A DNA stretch of 64,000 nucleotides, from contig NZ_CP015103.1 in the NCBI RefSeq assembly GCF_002214505.1, positions 1,302,001 to 1,366,000 of the forward strand, in the 5' to 3' direction. The position numbers and the translations under genes are program-made. How positions within the stretch are numbered: position 1 is the stretch's first letter; each line of letters begins with the position of its first letter. Below are positions 33,198-42,077 of the stretch, in pieces. The notes beneath the pieces are model-generated. The model saw only the letters and a list, made by a program, of their open reading frames with translations. It made no database searches and was not told the DNA's origin. The DNA is from Thermococcus siculi (lineage in GTDB: Archaea; Methanobacteriota_B; Thermococci; Thermococcales; Thermococcaceae).

Positions 33198-34079
33198 ATG
33201 CGCGGCGTTATAGTTCCCCTTGTTACTCCTTTCAACGAAGACTACTCGATAGACGTGCCGGCTCTGGATGAGCACGTCGGATTTCTCCAGAAGGCCGGGG
33301 TGCACGGGATATTCATCAACGCAACCACTGGAGAGTTCACGAGCCTGAGCATCGAGGAAAGAAAGATTCTGGCCGAGAAGGGGCGCGAGCTAGTGACCTC
33401 GGCATTCTACCTCGTTGGGACGGCTTCCTCCAATACATTTGAGGTGATCGAACTCACCAAGCACGCCCAGGATATCGGCGCGGACTACGCCGTCATAGCG
33501 CCGCCCTACTACTGCCCACTCAACGAGGAAGCCCTCTTCAGGCACTACTCCATGATAGCGGAGAAAACCGATATCCCAATCATACTCTACAACATCCCCT
33601 CCTGCACCAACCCGCTGAGCGTCCCCCTCATAAAGCGCCTCGCTACCGAGCACTCGAACATCGCGGGAATCAAGGAGACGATAGACAGCGTAAACCACGT
33701 CAGGGACGTTATCATTGAGGTCAAGGGCGAGAGGGAGGACTTTAGAGTCTTCACCGGCCTCGACCAGCACTTCCTCAACACACTGATCCTCGGAGGCGAC
33801 GGCGGCATAATGGCCTGCGCCAACTTCGCGCCGGAAGTTCATCTCGCGGTATGGAAGGCCTTCCAGGAGAAGCGCTACGAGGACGCCTTTGAGTACGCCA
33901 GAAAACTGGCGAAGCTCTCAAAGGTTTACAGCCTGGCCTCTTCCTTCGGCTCCGCGATAAAGCTGGCGATGTCACTCAGGGGCTTCTCGATAAAGCCCGT
34001 CCTGAGACCGCCCTACGTCATGGATGGAGAAGAGACGAAAGAAGAGATAAGGAAGCTCCTCGGTGAGGTGCTGGGTTGA
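33198..34079 (+). CDS. DapA-family lyase/aldolase
   Basis: A 293 aa TIM barrel of the dihydrodipicolinate synthase/N-acetylneuraminate lyase family. The Schiff-base lysine is Lys159 (AGIKET) and the assisting tyrosine Tyr131 (LYNIP); NATTGEFTSLS is the pyruvate carboxylate loop. The strict DapA arginine for the distal carboxylate is not obvious, so a 2-keto-3-deoxy sugar acid aldolase or related lyase is at least as likely as lysine synthesis. No lysine genes are nearby. GGTGGTTCC precedes the ATG. Confidence 0.85.
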   Translation: MRGVIVPLVTPFNEDYSIDVPALDEHVGFLQKAGVHGIFINATTGEFTSLSIEERKILAEKGRELVTSAFYLVGTASSNTFEVIELTKHAQDIGADYAVIAPPYYCPLNEEALFRHYSMIAEKTDIPIILYNIPSCTNPLSVPLIKRLATEHSNIAGIKETIDSVNHVRDVIIEVKGEREDFRVFTGLDQHFLNTLILGGDGGIMACANFAPEVHLAVWKAFQEKRYEDAFEYARKLAKLSKVYSLASSFGSAIKLAMSLRGFSIKPVLRPPYVMDGEETKEEIRKLLGEVLG

Positions 34080-34084
34080 GTCCA

Positions 34085-35332
34085 TCACCTTATCTTATAC
34101 CTCAGGAAGGCAGCGATTCCGCCGAAGGCCTTGTAGAACTGCTGGCCCTCCTCCGTGTCAAGGGATATGATCTCGACGTCCGAGCCGGCTTCCTCGGCCA
34201 TCTTTATGAACTCCTCCGCCACGTCCCACTTCTCAAAGCTAATATTCTGGCTACCGCACTTCGGACAGTGGGTGAGCTTCTTTTTGTAGATGTGAAATTC
34301 CTGCTCGCTCATCGTCTTCTCTTCCTGCCAGCCGCAGTTATTGCACTTGGCCCTGACGCGCACCCTGTCATAGCCCTCGCTGATGAGGAGAGTATCGACG
34401 GCTCCTAGCTCTAGGGCCTGCCTTACCTCCTTCTCACCGTAGGTTATCATCCCGGTATCCTTGACGAGGTGCCTGAAGAACTCCTGGATGAGGTGCTTCT
34501 CCCTCACGGCCTCATGATCCTTGAGGATGTCGCTGGCCTTCTCGACTAACTCCTTGAGACCATACTCGCCGCTGTAGCTTATGTCAACGACACCGATTAT
34601 CTTCTTTCGGAGCTCGTGGTGGAGGTACTCCTTGTCTATGAACTCCTCCTTCGTCGGTCCCGGCCCACCTATGATGATGCCCCTCAATTCGCCCTTCTCA
34701 AGGAGGGGGAGAAATGCCTTGTTGGCGTGCTCAGCTATGCGTTTCATGAACTCGTGGGTCTCCTGCTCGCGGATGCGCTCGTAACGCCTCGCGGACTGAC
34801 CACCGGCACGGGTCTTTCCCGGAACGTTGGAGGTGAGGTCGTCGATGACCTCTATCCTCTTCCCGCGGAGGAGACCTATCGTCGCCTCGTTCTTCTCGAC
34901 GGTTATGAGGCCGTAGGCGTCCTTAACGCGGAGCATCTCCTCAAGGGGTTCGGTAACGAAGGTCTGATCGCAGCGGTAGAGCCTGACCTTGAGCGGCTCC
35001 GGCGGGACTATGGCCCACAGCCTGATGTCGCTGACTCCCTCCTGCTCGCTGACGTTTCCGACGAAGAGGGCAAGACCGTTCTCGGGGGTCTTGCGGTAGA
35101 GCTTGAGGTGCTGCATCGCCCTTTCGAGTGCCCCAAGGACGTTCTTTCTCGTTGACTTGCTCTTGATGTTCTGGGCCGTTCCGTACTCCTCCCTCAGCTG
35201 CTGCATGACCTTGTTGATGTCGTATCCCGCCGGTATGTACAGGCTTACCAGCTCGGTGGCTCGCCCTCGATAGCTCTTGAGTTCCTCCACCTTCTTCTTT
35301 AGCTCGTACATTTCAGCAGACTTGTGAGACAT
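34085..35332 (-). CDS. prf1: Peptide chain release factor aRF1
   Basis: A 415 aa class-1 release factor of the eukaryote/archaea type. The stop-codon-reading NIKS motif is at 55-58 (TAQNIKSKS), the peptidyl-hydrolysis GGQ at 177-179 ([11 protein letters not shown]), and the C-domain holds a mini zinc ribbon CNNC ... CPKC. It terminates translation at all three stop codons together with aIF/EF1A-type GTPase and ABCE1. The ATG at 35332 is preferred over upstream ATGs because GGGAGTGATGCTC precedes it. Confidence 0.96.
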   Translation of the reverse strand: MSHKSAEMYELKKKVEELKSYRGRATELVSLYIPAGYDINKVMQQLREEYGTAQNIKSKSTRKNVLGALERAMQHLKLYRKTPENGLALFVGNVSEQEGVSDIRLWAIVPPEPLKVRLYRCDQTFVTEPLEEMLRVKDAYGLITVEKNEATIGLLRGKRIEVIDDLTSNVPGKTRAGGQSARRYERIREQETHEFMKRIAEHANKAFLPLLEKGELRGIIIGGPGPTKEEFIDKEYLHHELRKKIIGVVDISYSGEYGLKELVEKASDILKDHEAVREKHLIQEFFRHLVKDTGMITYGEKEVRQALELGAVDTLLISEGYDRVRVRAKCNNCGWQEEKTMSEQEFHIYKKKLTHCPKCGSQNISFEKWDVAEEFIKMAEEAGSDVEIISLDTEEGQQFYKAFGGIAAFLRYKIR

Positions 35333-35414
35333 GAGCATCACTCCCTCAGAATTCTTTCTCTGCCCCGGAAGATGAAAAAGAGGAGAACTTATAAAAGTTT
35401 AGGAAGCTATGTGG

Positions 35415-35651
35415 CTAGAACCAGTAGACTATTATCAGGGCTATAACTCCCAGGATGCCGCCTATGGCGACGACCAGCAGGTTTAGAGCTGTCAACGGCA
35501 CGTCCGATATTCCGATCCAGTTCGTGAACCACAGAATAATCAGGCCGATTATTGCGTTGGCCACCAGGTACTTTATTACTCCGACGCCCATCTTGACTAC
35601 TAGCAAGATGGCCAGGAACAGGAAAAACAGGAACAGTAGCTCCTCTATCAT
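35415..35651 (-). CDS. BofA-like small membrane protein
   Basis: The protein has 78 aa and three hydrophobic segments. VKYLVANAIIGLIILWFTNWIGI and the GG-containing last helix are typical of the pro-sigmaK-processing inhibitor BofA family, which in bacilli restrains an intramembrane protease. In archaea the partner is unknown; a site-2 protease is encoded at 42.1-43.4 kb but not adjacent. The ATG at 35651 follows AGGTGATACC. Confidence 0.72.
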   Translation of the reverse strand: MIEELLFLFFLFLAILLVVKMGVGVIKYLVANAIIGLIILWFTNWIGISDVPLTALNLLVVAIGGILGVIALIIVYWF

Positions 35652-35742
35652 GGTATCACCTAAGTTTTTTAACATAGAACTTCCTTATTAACTTTTCGTA
35701 GAAACTCGAACGAAAACAAAAATTGATAAACCAAATTTCAAA

Positions 35743-36303
35743 TCAGTCGAGTTTTTCAAGTGCCTCCCTGGCGATCTCTCCAAGGGGAACCCACTTTTTG
35801 CCCTCAAAGGGCAGGATAACCTTATCCTCGACGCCGGTAAGCTCCTCGACGTAGGGTCTGGCCTCGCTTATGCCCAATTCGGCCGCCATGAGGAGCGCAA
35901 AGGCCTTGAGGTTCTTGTCTCCCGTTTGAATCGCCTTAATGAGGTCTCCTTTGACGGTGTCCTTCATACTGACGGCGGCGGAGTGGAATCTCCTTGCAAG
36001 TTCATAGGAGAGCACCATCGCATTTTCCCTGACGTAGGGATTCCCCTCCGCGGCAAGTTTTATTGTCTTGGGGAAAATGGTCTCCATTTTGGCCTCCAGG
36101 AGATCACCGCGTTGCTCCGCCACCATCCCAAGTATCAGGAGGGCGTCGCCTCTGATTCCTGGGGAAGCTTCATCGAGGAGTTCAATAAGGCCGGACAGGG
36201 CTTTTTTATCCTTGATTGCCAGGGATGCCGCTTCGTCAAAGCGCTCCTGCTCTATCAGTTTTTTTATTTTATCCTTTTTTGAGCCGAAGGAGAGGAAGCC
36301 CAT
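35743..36303 (-). CDS. HEAT-repeat-like helical protein
   Basis: A soluble 186 aa protein. After a basic N-terminus (FGSKKDKIKKLIEQ) it has four or five antiparallel helix pairs such as IRGDALLILGMVAEQRG, VRENAMVLSYELARRF and NLKAFALLMAAELG, typical of HEAT/armadillo repeats. No catalytic residues are seen; a scaffold role is likely. GGTGACACACC precedes the ATG. No relation to the neighbouring glycosyltransferase-like genes is apparent. Confidence 0.65.
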   Translation of the reverse strand: MGFLSFGSKKDKIKKLIEQERFDEAASLAIKDKKALSGLIELLDEASPGIRGDALLILGMVAEQRGDLLEAKMETIFPKTIKLAAEGNPYVRENAMVLSYELARRFHSAAVSMKDTVKGDLIKAIQTGDKNLKAFALLMAAELGISEARPYVEELTGVEDKVILPFEGKKWVPLGEIAREALEKLD

Positions 36304-36371
36304 GGTGTGTCACCTATGGCTAGTTTGTGGTGACTGGGGATATTAAGGTTTCGTTGGCCCTCTATCCACTA

Positions 36372-36381
36372 TTTTTATAAA
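36372..36381 (+). promoter_or_regulatory. Box A promoter of the glycosyltransferase-like island
   Basis: TTTTTATAAA lies 24-33 nt before the ATG at 36405, so the message is probably leaderless and may cover both large membrane-protein genes. Confidence 0.5.
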
Positions 36382-36404
36382 CTATGTCCAATTCATTATA
36401 ATTA

Positions 36405-38702
36405 ATGAAATCGAGGTATCTCTGGAATGTTCTGTTAGGGATGTTGCTGTCGTTATTACTGTTCTCAATTTCCAAGATAGCCGTATATATTGCGCCCCTC
36501 ATGATATTGTTTTTGGGCTTTAACGTCAGCAGATTTCTGTTTAGAGATGTTTCGTATCGTATCGCGATCTCGCCAGCTATTGGCATGTCTTTACTCTCAA
36601 TTGTATCATACATCCTTAGTTTGAGTGGGATTGGCTTAAAGCCTCTTGTTTATGTAGTTCTAATTTTATCTGCTGTTTCTTTTGATATCGGAGACGTGTA
36701 CATTTTAACAAATCTGAATCAACAAGAGAAAGTACTCCTTGGTAAACTCATCCTTACTGTGATAGCAGTCGTTGGGGTACGAGCAATAGTGTTCAAAATG
36801 CCCACGGACAATGTGGACAACTATTTCCATGCAACAAAGATATTATACACCCTTCGATATATGACGATATTTCCACCGAAAGTCCCTGTTTTTAACCTCT
36901 TTACATATCCTGCGGGATATCATATACTGGTCTCGTTCGTTATAATGGTATCACAGGATTTGATACCTCATGCGATGTTGGTTGTGAGGATTTGGAGCTG
37001 GGTATTTATTACCCTCGGGACTTATCTGTTCGGAGCGATATGGTTTGAAAAAAGAGTCGGTCTGTATTCAGCAATGCTCATCCTAGTCACAAACATATAT
37101 ACGTACTATCTGCTAGTTTTTATAAATCCAAATTTCATTGGGTTCTACTTCTTTCTTGTCCTTTTGGCACTGTTTTATGTGGAGATTAACGAGATGTACT
37201 CAGAATTGGTATCCCCTCTTGGTCTTTGGGTCCTGATGATAATCATTGGTGCGGGGGTTTTATTTGTACACCCCTATGAATTTCAAAATTGGGTTTTTGT
37301 CATATCCGTCTACTTGCTTTTGAAAGTGCTTTCGGGGGAAGTATCCATAAAAACTGCATTCCTGAGAGGGATGATCTATGTTGTGCCCCCTATCTTGATC
37401 TATGCAATATTAAACCCGTATTTTTGGCGGCCAGAGCTTGCATCAGGAGTTGTTATAGAGTATCCTTGGGCTTCATATGTAGGAGTTGTGGTTAAACACC
37501 TCTCTGTATTCACCGGGAAGAACCCTATGGATACTTGGTCAAAATTCTGGCTTCTCATTAAATGGGTTACAGTAAGGAACTACAACTATCTTGCCACTTT
37601 TCTCCTTTTTATTGGGGGCATATGGGCACTCCATAAAAGAAACCACGTGAGAGAGGTAGTGTCCTTGGGAGTGTTTGTGTTCTTTGTTTTATTGTTAGTT
37701 CTAAATAGACTCACTTATAATATACCAGTCCCCTTCTTTGGGACCGCTGCAATGGAACGTATTTTTCTGTGGTTATCCCCATTATTCCCTGTGTTTATTT
37801 CGCTTGGGCTAATCCTCCTGATTGAGTGGCTTATGGAGAATTTCAACTCAAATTATTCTAGGGTGATCGTGATTCTAATGTTGTTGCTGCTTTATATTGT
37901 TCCATCAGTGGGTATCGCTCATGACTTAATAGCAGACGAAGCAAATTTTTATGTCGATCATTCCAACCTTGAGGATTTCGATTGGTTGGATGCTAGATTT
38001 TCTAATGTAACTATTCTTAATTCATGCTACAGGGATTCAGGATCATGGATACAATTTTTCACTTCAAACCGTGTGATCTTTTCCCATTTAAATCGGTGTA
38101 GATTCGGGCAAGTAACACCACTAGACGCTGAAAAGATGGTTAGAATTGGACTTCGGCCTCTTAACGCTACCTTGGCATATATAGACACAAACTACCCAAG
38201 TCTCGATCCTTTAGTGTTTTATAGAGACTATAAGCTCCTCCGTTTTAATAATGGCAACTGGATATTCGACCTAAGATCTCGTGATACTAAAAACAATCTT
38301 GAAGTTTTATCTTCCGGGTTGAGGCTCTGTAATAACGTTATCTCTGGAAACACGGATGTTGATGGGCAATATTATGTATATGGCTTTCGGAAAAAGTACT
38401 TTTGGATTGAGTATCTATATCTCCAAGGACTTAACTATGCATGGCTTGAAGGTGACAGAGGAGTTATCATGTTTGTGCCGTGTGAGAGTTACTCCAGAGT
38501 CAGCCTGTATATTGTTCTACCTGGGGACAGATATCTAAACGTGACAATTTCTATAAATGGTGATATTCATCGTGTGCAACTTTCCCCGGGAGTTAACCCG
38601 CTTTCGTTTAATGTAGCATTGATCCAAGGCTCTCTTGTTACCATCGAAATATACAAAAACTGTGACTGTTTACTCCTTGTAGGACCCATCCGTCTTGAGT
38701 AG
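36405..38702 (+). CDS. Large polytopic membrane protein, GT-C glycosyltransferase-like
   Basis: 765 aa with about 12-14 helices in the first 510 residues and a hydrophilic C-terminal domain of about 250 residues with a jelly-roll look (VSLYIVLPGDRYLNVTISING). The first large loop has NVDNYFHATKILYTLRYM, an acidic loop where GT-C enzymes place the catalytic Asp. This suggests a lipid-phosphate-sugar-dependent glycosyltransferase, but no family is certain. Codon use is clearly richer in A/T (many ATA, TTT, AAT) than in flanking genes, a sign of transfer. The next gene has the same architecture. Confidence 0.65.
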   Translation: MKSRYLWNVLLGMLLSLLLFSISKIAVYIAPLMILFLGFNVSRFLFRDVSYRIAISPAIGMSLLSIVSYILSLSGIGLKPLVYVVLILSAVSFDIGDVYILTNLNQQEKVLLGKLILTVIAVVGVRAIVFKMPTDNVDNYFHATKILYTLRYMTIFPPKVPVFNLFTYPAGYHILVSFVIMVSQDLIPHAMLVVRIWSWVFITLGTYLFGAIWFEKRVGLYSAMLILVTNIYTYYLLVFINPNFIGFYFFLVLLALFYVEINEMYSELVSPLGLWVLMIIIGAGVLFVHPYEFQNWVFVISVYLLLKVLSGEVSIKTAFLRGMIYVVPPILIYAILNPYFWRPELASGVVIEYPWASYVGVVVKHLSVFTGKNPMDTWSKFWLLIKWVTVRNYNYLATFLLFIGGIWALHKRNHVREVVSLGVFVFFVLLLVLNRLTYNIPVPFFGTAAMERIFLWLSPLFPVFISLGLILLIEWLMENFNSNYSRVIVILMLLLLYIVPSVGIAHDLIADEANFYVDHSNLEDFDWLDARFSNVTILNSCYRDSGSWIQFFTSNRVIFSHLNRCRFGQVTPLDAEKMVRIGLRPLNATLAYIDTNYPSLDPLVFYRDYKLLRFNNGNWIFDLRSRDTKNNLEVLSSGLRLCNNVISGNTDVDGQYYVYGFRKKYFWIEYLYLQGLNYAWLEGDRGVIMFVPCESYSRVSLYIVLPGDRYLNVTISINGDIHRVQLSPGVNPLSFNVALIQGSLVTIEIYKNCDCLLLVGPIRLE

Positions 38703-38712
38703 GTGGGGAATT

Positions 38713-40941
38713 ATGAGAAAAAGCTCTATAATTGCGATCTTTGGGATTATCCTCGTGATATATTTCACAACACGACTTATTTCTATTACTCTGATGAACG
38801 AATACATCGACTATGATGAGGGCACCTACCTCTTAATGGCGAGACTTATCAATCAGGGCCATCTACTTTACAGGGACATTTTTGCAGTTCATCCTCCCCT
38901 CTACTATTACATCCTTGCACTGTGGCTTCGGATCTTTGGGGACACCTATATTGTTGGACGCCTGCTGTCTGTATTTGTTGGGGCACTATCGGTCGTTCTT
39001 GCATACTTAGTCGGGAGGGAGCTTAGAGACGAAAAACTTGGCCTCCTGTTCTCCCTACTTCTTGTTCTTGACCCAACAATACTCCGTATCAACCGACTGG
39101 TGCTCCACAACACTTTCATAGAATTCTTTGTGTTGTTCTCAATGTACTATCTGGTCAAATACCAGAAGACCCATGATATCAGATATGCATACTTCTCCCT
39201 AGCCTTGGCGGGTATTGGCAGCACCGTGAAATTCACGATAATACCCTATCTTGTGGCGCTGTATATTGTCCTAGTGCTGATGTCCATTGACGATCTATCT
39301 TGGAACTACGTGAAGGCAGGAATCAGAACTGTGCTCTCCAGCTCCCAAGTTTTTGTTATTCTGACCCTTTACCTGCTCCTGGCAGCCTCAATCGTCGCCC
39401 TAAGGATGGCATGGCCCTCATGGATTACTCGGGACATCATAGTGCTCTTGGGAATCCATCCGTTTTCTAAAGTGGGGCACAAGTACATTGGGGGACTTAT
39501 TGTTGTGTCTTGGGCGTTGCTGACTATATACCTGTTTAACTGTCAATATGTCCGGAAACTCGCCCACATATTTGTGCAAAGTTTTAGAAATTTGAAGCTG
39601 CTGCTTTATCTTGCTCTTGCGGTGTTAGTTCCCAAGGTTGCAATTGAATTCTTTCTGGGGTATGCAGTCTCCCCAGAGTACATCCATCAGACCTATCTCC
39701 TACAGAGCTCCAGGTACTTTTCCTTTGCGGCTGTCTTTGAGCTAGTTAGTAATGTTATCCATGACTTCCATGTGGGACCTCATGAACTGGCGTATATGTT
39801 TGTGCCGACTTTTCTCCTACTGACCTTTCTTCTGATATTGATGCTTAAGGATGCTTCTCTCGATGTTAATTACACAATCTCCCTGCTCTTCATAATGAAT
39901 TTTGCGATGTACCTGTTGTTGTTCCCAATAATTCCCAACGTCAGATTTTTGGTGCCGTTGTTTATGGTGTTCTATTTGTTCATGCTTGATACAATCATAT
40001 CCTCTAAAGGCTGGCTTACCTCCAAACGTCTTGCCGCTGGTGTTGCAATTTTTCTGATAATTATTTCAATGACTGATTACGGCCTGTTAGTTAACCTCCC
40101 CCAGGGAAAACTGGACATTGCAGGGGGAATTTACACAACCAAACTCAGAAGAGACGCCAGTCTGTACCTCGGAGAGCATCAATGTGAGAAATCCTACTCG
40201 GTTAATCCAATGAATACCTATTACCTCCAGCTTGATACTGTTCCAGAACTCGTGGATTCATTCGGGCTTCTCTACATGGCTGATTTTCCACCGGAGGAAC
40301 TGGTCTCTTCACTAAGAGAGAATAGGGTCAACTGTATCATATTGAGCACGTGGATGGAGGAGATTACAAGACGAAATTCTGACTTGGCTGAATTATACTG
40401 GCCTTTAAAGAGATACACAATAGTAAACGGAACCCCAATCTTCTCTGAGTCATACTCTCGTGGGGATTTTATTGTCGTCTTTCGGATGGTGGACATCCCC
40501 AAGAATCTAACTGTGGTGTCGAGCAATGGAAAACTTGTGCTGTTGTATAATCTCAAAGAAGCCATCGAGATTTATCCCCAAGCGGAGGGTCAGAACTTCA
40601 GCCAAAGGACCTTTGTTCAGAATGTCGGAAACGGCTCGTTTATTGTTAGGTGGTACAATGCTGACGGGGGATACACAGAGGCTAATCTCCTTTTGAAAGG
40701 TGATTATCTTGTTGTGACGCCAAAGAACTCTACCGTTGACCTCGTTCTAACCTTTGATGGGGTAGCTACCAACGAACGTGGGGATATCCCAGAACCCAAC
40801 ATGTCTGAGAACTATCTCAACATATACACAAACGGGGTTAGATTCTATGCAATGGGTAAATCATTATCTTGTAAGGAGAATATCATATACTCTCACGGAG
40901 CTAACAGCCTCAAAATAGGAGTTAATTTCAACCGTTCATAA
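38713..40941 (+). CDS. GT-C glycosyltransferase (PMT/ArnT-like) with extracellular C-terminal domain
   Basis: About 742 aa. The first external loop has YIDYDEGTYLLMARLINQG, with the D-E pair of PMT_2/ArnT-type enzymes, followed by FAVHPPLYYYILALWLRIFG, a strong family match. About 12 helices occupy the first 460 residues, then comes an exported domain of about 280 residues. It should transfer a sugar from a polyprenyl-phosphate donor to a glycan or protein on the outer surface. AGGTGG, overlapping the previous stop codon, fixes the ATG at 38713. A/T-rich like its partner. Confidence 0.78.
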   Translation: MRKSSIIAIFGIILVIYFTTRLISITLMNEYIDYDEGTYLLMARLINQGHLLYRDIFAVHPPLYYYILALWLRIFGDTYIVGRLLSVFVGALSVVLAYLVGRELRDEKLGLLFSLLLVLDPTILRINRLVLHNTFIEFFVLFSMYYLVKYQKTHDIRYAYFSLALAGIGSTVKFTIIPYLVALYIVLVLMSIDDLSWNYVKAGIRTVLSSSQVFVILTLYLLLAASIVALRMAWPSWITRDIIVLLGIHPFSKVGHKYIGGLIVVSWALLTIYLFNCQYVRKLAHIFVQSFRNLKLLLYLALAVLVPKVAIEFFLGYAVSPEYIHQTYLLQSSRYFSFAAVFELVSNVIHDFHVGPHELAYMFVPTFLLLTFLLILMLKDASLDVNYTISLLFIMNFAMYLLLFPIIPNVRFLVPLFMVFYLFMLDTIISSKGWLTSKRLAAGVAIFLIIISMTDYGLLVNLPQGKLDIAGGIYTTKLRRDASLYLGEHQCEKSYSVNPMNTYYLQLDTVPELVDSFGLLYMADFPPEELVSSLRENRVNCIILSTWMEEITRRNSDLAELYWPLKRYTIVNGTPIFSESYSRGDFIVVFRMVDIPKNLTVVSSNGKLVLLYNLKEAIEIYPQAEGQNFSQRTFVQNVGNGSFIVRWYNADGGYTEANLLLKGDYLVVTPKNSTVDLVLTFDGVATNERGDIPEPNMSENYLNIYTNGVRFYAMGKSLSCKENIIYSHGANSLKIGVNFNRS

Positions 40942-41113
40942 TACTATCCATTTCAGTTGAGATGTCCTCCTCTACCGTGTTCTGAAGCTCCCCCGTTTTG
41001 TGTATTGTACCAAACCTGGGATCGAAGAATTTTTTCATGAATATGACTATCATAACCAACGCAATGGCTATCATGAATAGATATTCCATCGAACCCTGTG
41101 CACGTCTTCTCAT
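40928..41113 (-). CDS. Class III signal peptide (type IV pilin-like) protein 1
   Basis: A 61 aa pilin-like protein: a short basic leader MRRRA, then QGSMEYLFMIAIALVMIVIFM, the class III signal pattern (Q-G-x-x-E-Y after the cleavage site) recognised by archaeal prepilin peptidase. A short polar tail with acidic residues (VEEDISTEMDS) follows. Such small pilins build pili or act as minor subunits. Its last 14 nt overlap the end of the convergent glycosyltransferase gene. A paralogue lies 102 nt upstream. Confidence 0.78.
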   Translation of the reverse strand: MRRRAQGSMEYLFMIAIALVMIVIFMKKFFDPRFGTIHKTGELQNTVEEDISTEMDSIMNG

Positions 41114-41215
41114 ATGCCTATCCCTCAAAATCTTCTGTAAAAACATTCAACTTAAAAGCTTATCGGCATTAAAATCAAATTGGATAAAAAGTAAGTAAAT
41201 ATATGGTAACTAACT

Positions 41216-41395
41216 TCAGCTGTTGGTGCTGATCTGGCTGTCGAGCTCGTTGCTAATCTCGTTCTCAGCGTTGGTTGCAATCTCATTGGCCTTGCTGCCC
41301 CTACCCTGAAGCTGCCTCCAGACAATAAGGACTATAACCAGGGCAGCCGCAATCATAAACAGGTACTCAATCGCACCCTGAGCCTTCCTCTTCAT
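41216..41395 (-). CDS. Class III signal peptide (type IV pilin-like) protein 2
   Basis: The product has 59 aa: MKRKAQGAIEYLFMIAAALVIVLIV is a class III signal plus hydrophobic assembly helix, and the tail ends in ENEISNELDSQIS, matching the acidic end of its neighbour. The pair arose by duplication. GGAGGTGGATAAC precedes the ATG. The promoter at 41440-41456 is shared with the divergent HTH gene. An exported filament or pseudopilin role is inferred. Confidence 0.8.
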   Translation of the reverse strand: MKRKAQGAIEYLFMIAAALVIVLIVWRQLQGRGSKANEIATNAENEISNELDSQISTNS

Positions 41396-41439
41396 GTTAT
41401 CCACCTCCAAAGGATTACTTCATACATAAATGCACCGAA

Positions 41440-41456
41440 AAAGCTTATATAGCTTT
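41440..41456. promoter_or_regulatory. Symmetric box A / dyad between pilin and HTH genes
   Basis: AAAGCT-TATAT-AGCTTT is an inverted repeat centred on a TATA-like core. On the minus strand it reads CTATATAAGC, a good box A for the pilin genes; it is nearly symmetric, so it may also serve the plus-strand HTH gene or be an operator. Confidence 0.45.
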
Positions 41457-41512
41457 CTGCTCAAATTTAAGGAGAACCTCCCCAATACTGCGGAAGTTGC
41501 AGAGGTGGTCCT

Positions 41513-42076
41513 GTGGAGTTGATAAGTATTCAATGTGAATCGTCAAGCATTGAGGATTGTATAAACAATGTTATATCAAAGTCAAGGGAGCAACTGGGCC
41601 GTAGGACTGGCTCCATAGTTTCCTCCAAAATAAACCTGACCTTTGGTGCATTTATGAACCTGACCGTCACCCTGTTACTGGATTCTCAGCGAAACATGAG
41701 GAAAGGTGTCATAGCCGACTACTCCCATGGGAGGAACAAAGAGGACTCGATAAATAAAACTATGGAAAAGATTAACAGGGTTCTCCCGAAAAATGCAAAG
41801 GTTCTGGATTTCGAGGTGGGTACCTACACCACGCCCGTTACTAGGAGGACGTACGCGGTAGTCGTCGTTGTCTACAACGCTCCCCTGGAGAAGAAGCCTT
41901 TTAACGAGTACACCATCAGGGAACGCAGGGAGCTGCTGGCGGGCGTTCTTAAAACGTTTGACTACAACCCCCGCGTTCTCAACATATCCGAGATAGCGAG
42001 GATGTTCGGTGTCTCCAGAGATTCCATATACTACGATATCGAGCAGATACTCAAGGAGAAAAAATCCGAGCGGTAG
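41513..42076 (+). CDS. HTH-domain protein, putative regulator
   Basis: 187 aa. The N-terminal 125 residues form an alpha/beta domain I do not recognise (KINLTFGAFMNLTVTLLLDS, VLDFEVGTYTTPVTRRTYAVVVVVY). The C-terminal 35 residues hold a clear helix-turn-helix, NISEIARMFGVSRDSIYYDIEQIL. The start is GTG at 41513, with AGGTGGTCCT in front. It is divergent from the pilin pair and may regulate it; this is inference from position only. It ends two bases from the convergent site-2 protease gene. Confidence 0.7.
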   Translation: MELISIQCESSSIEDCINNVISKSREQLGRRTGSIVSSKINLTFGAFMNLTVTLLLDSQRNMRKGVIADYSHGRNKEDSINKTMEKINRVLPKNAKVLDFEVGTYTTPVTRRTYAVVVVVYNAPLEKKPFNEYTIRERRELLAGVLKTFDYNPRVLNISEIARMFGVSRDSIYYDIEQILKEKKSER

Positions 42077-42077
42077 C

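Noticed and set aside
36362-36613. 83-codon minus-strand open frame at the start of the glycosyltransferase-like gene
   Set aside because: It is antisense to the N-terminal helices of the large membrane protein and has no start signal.
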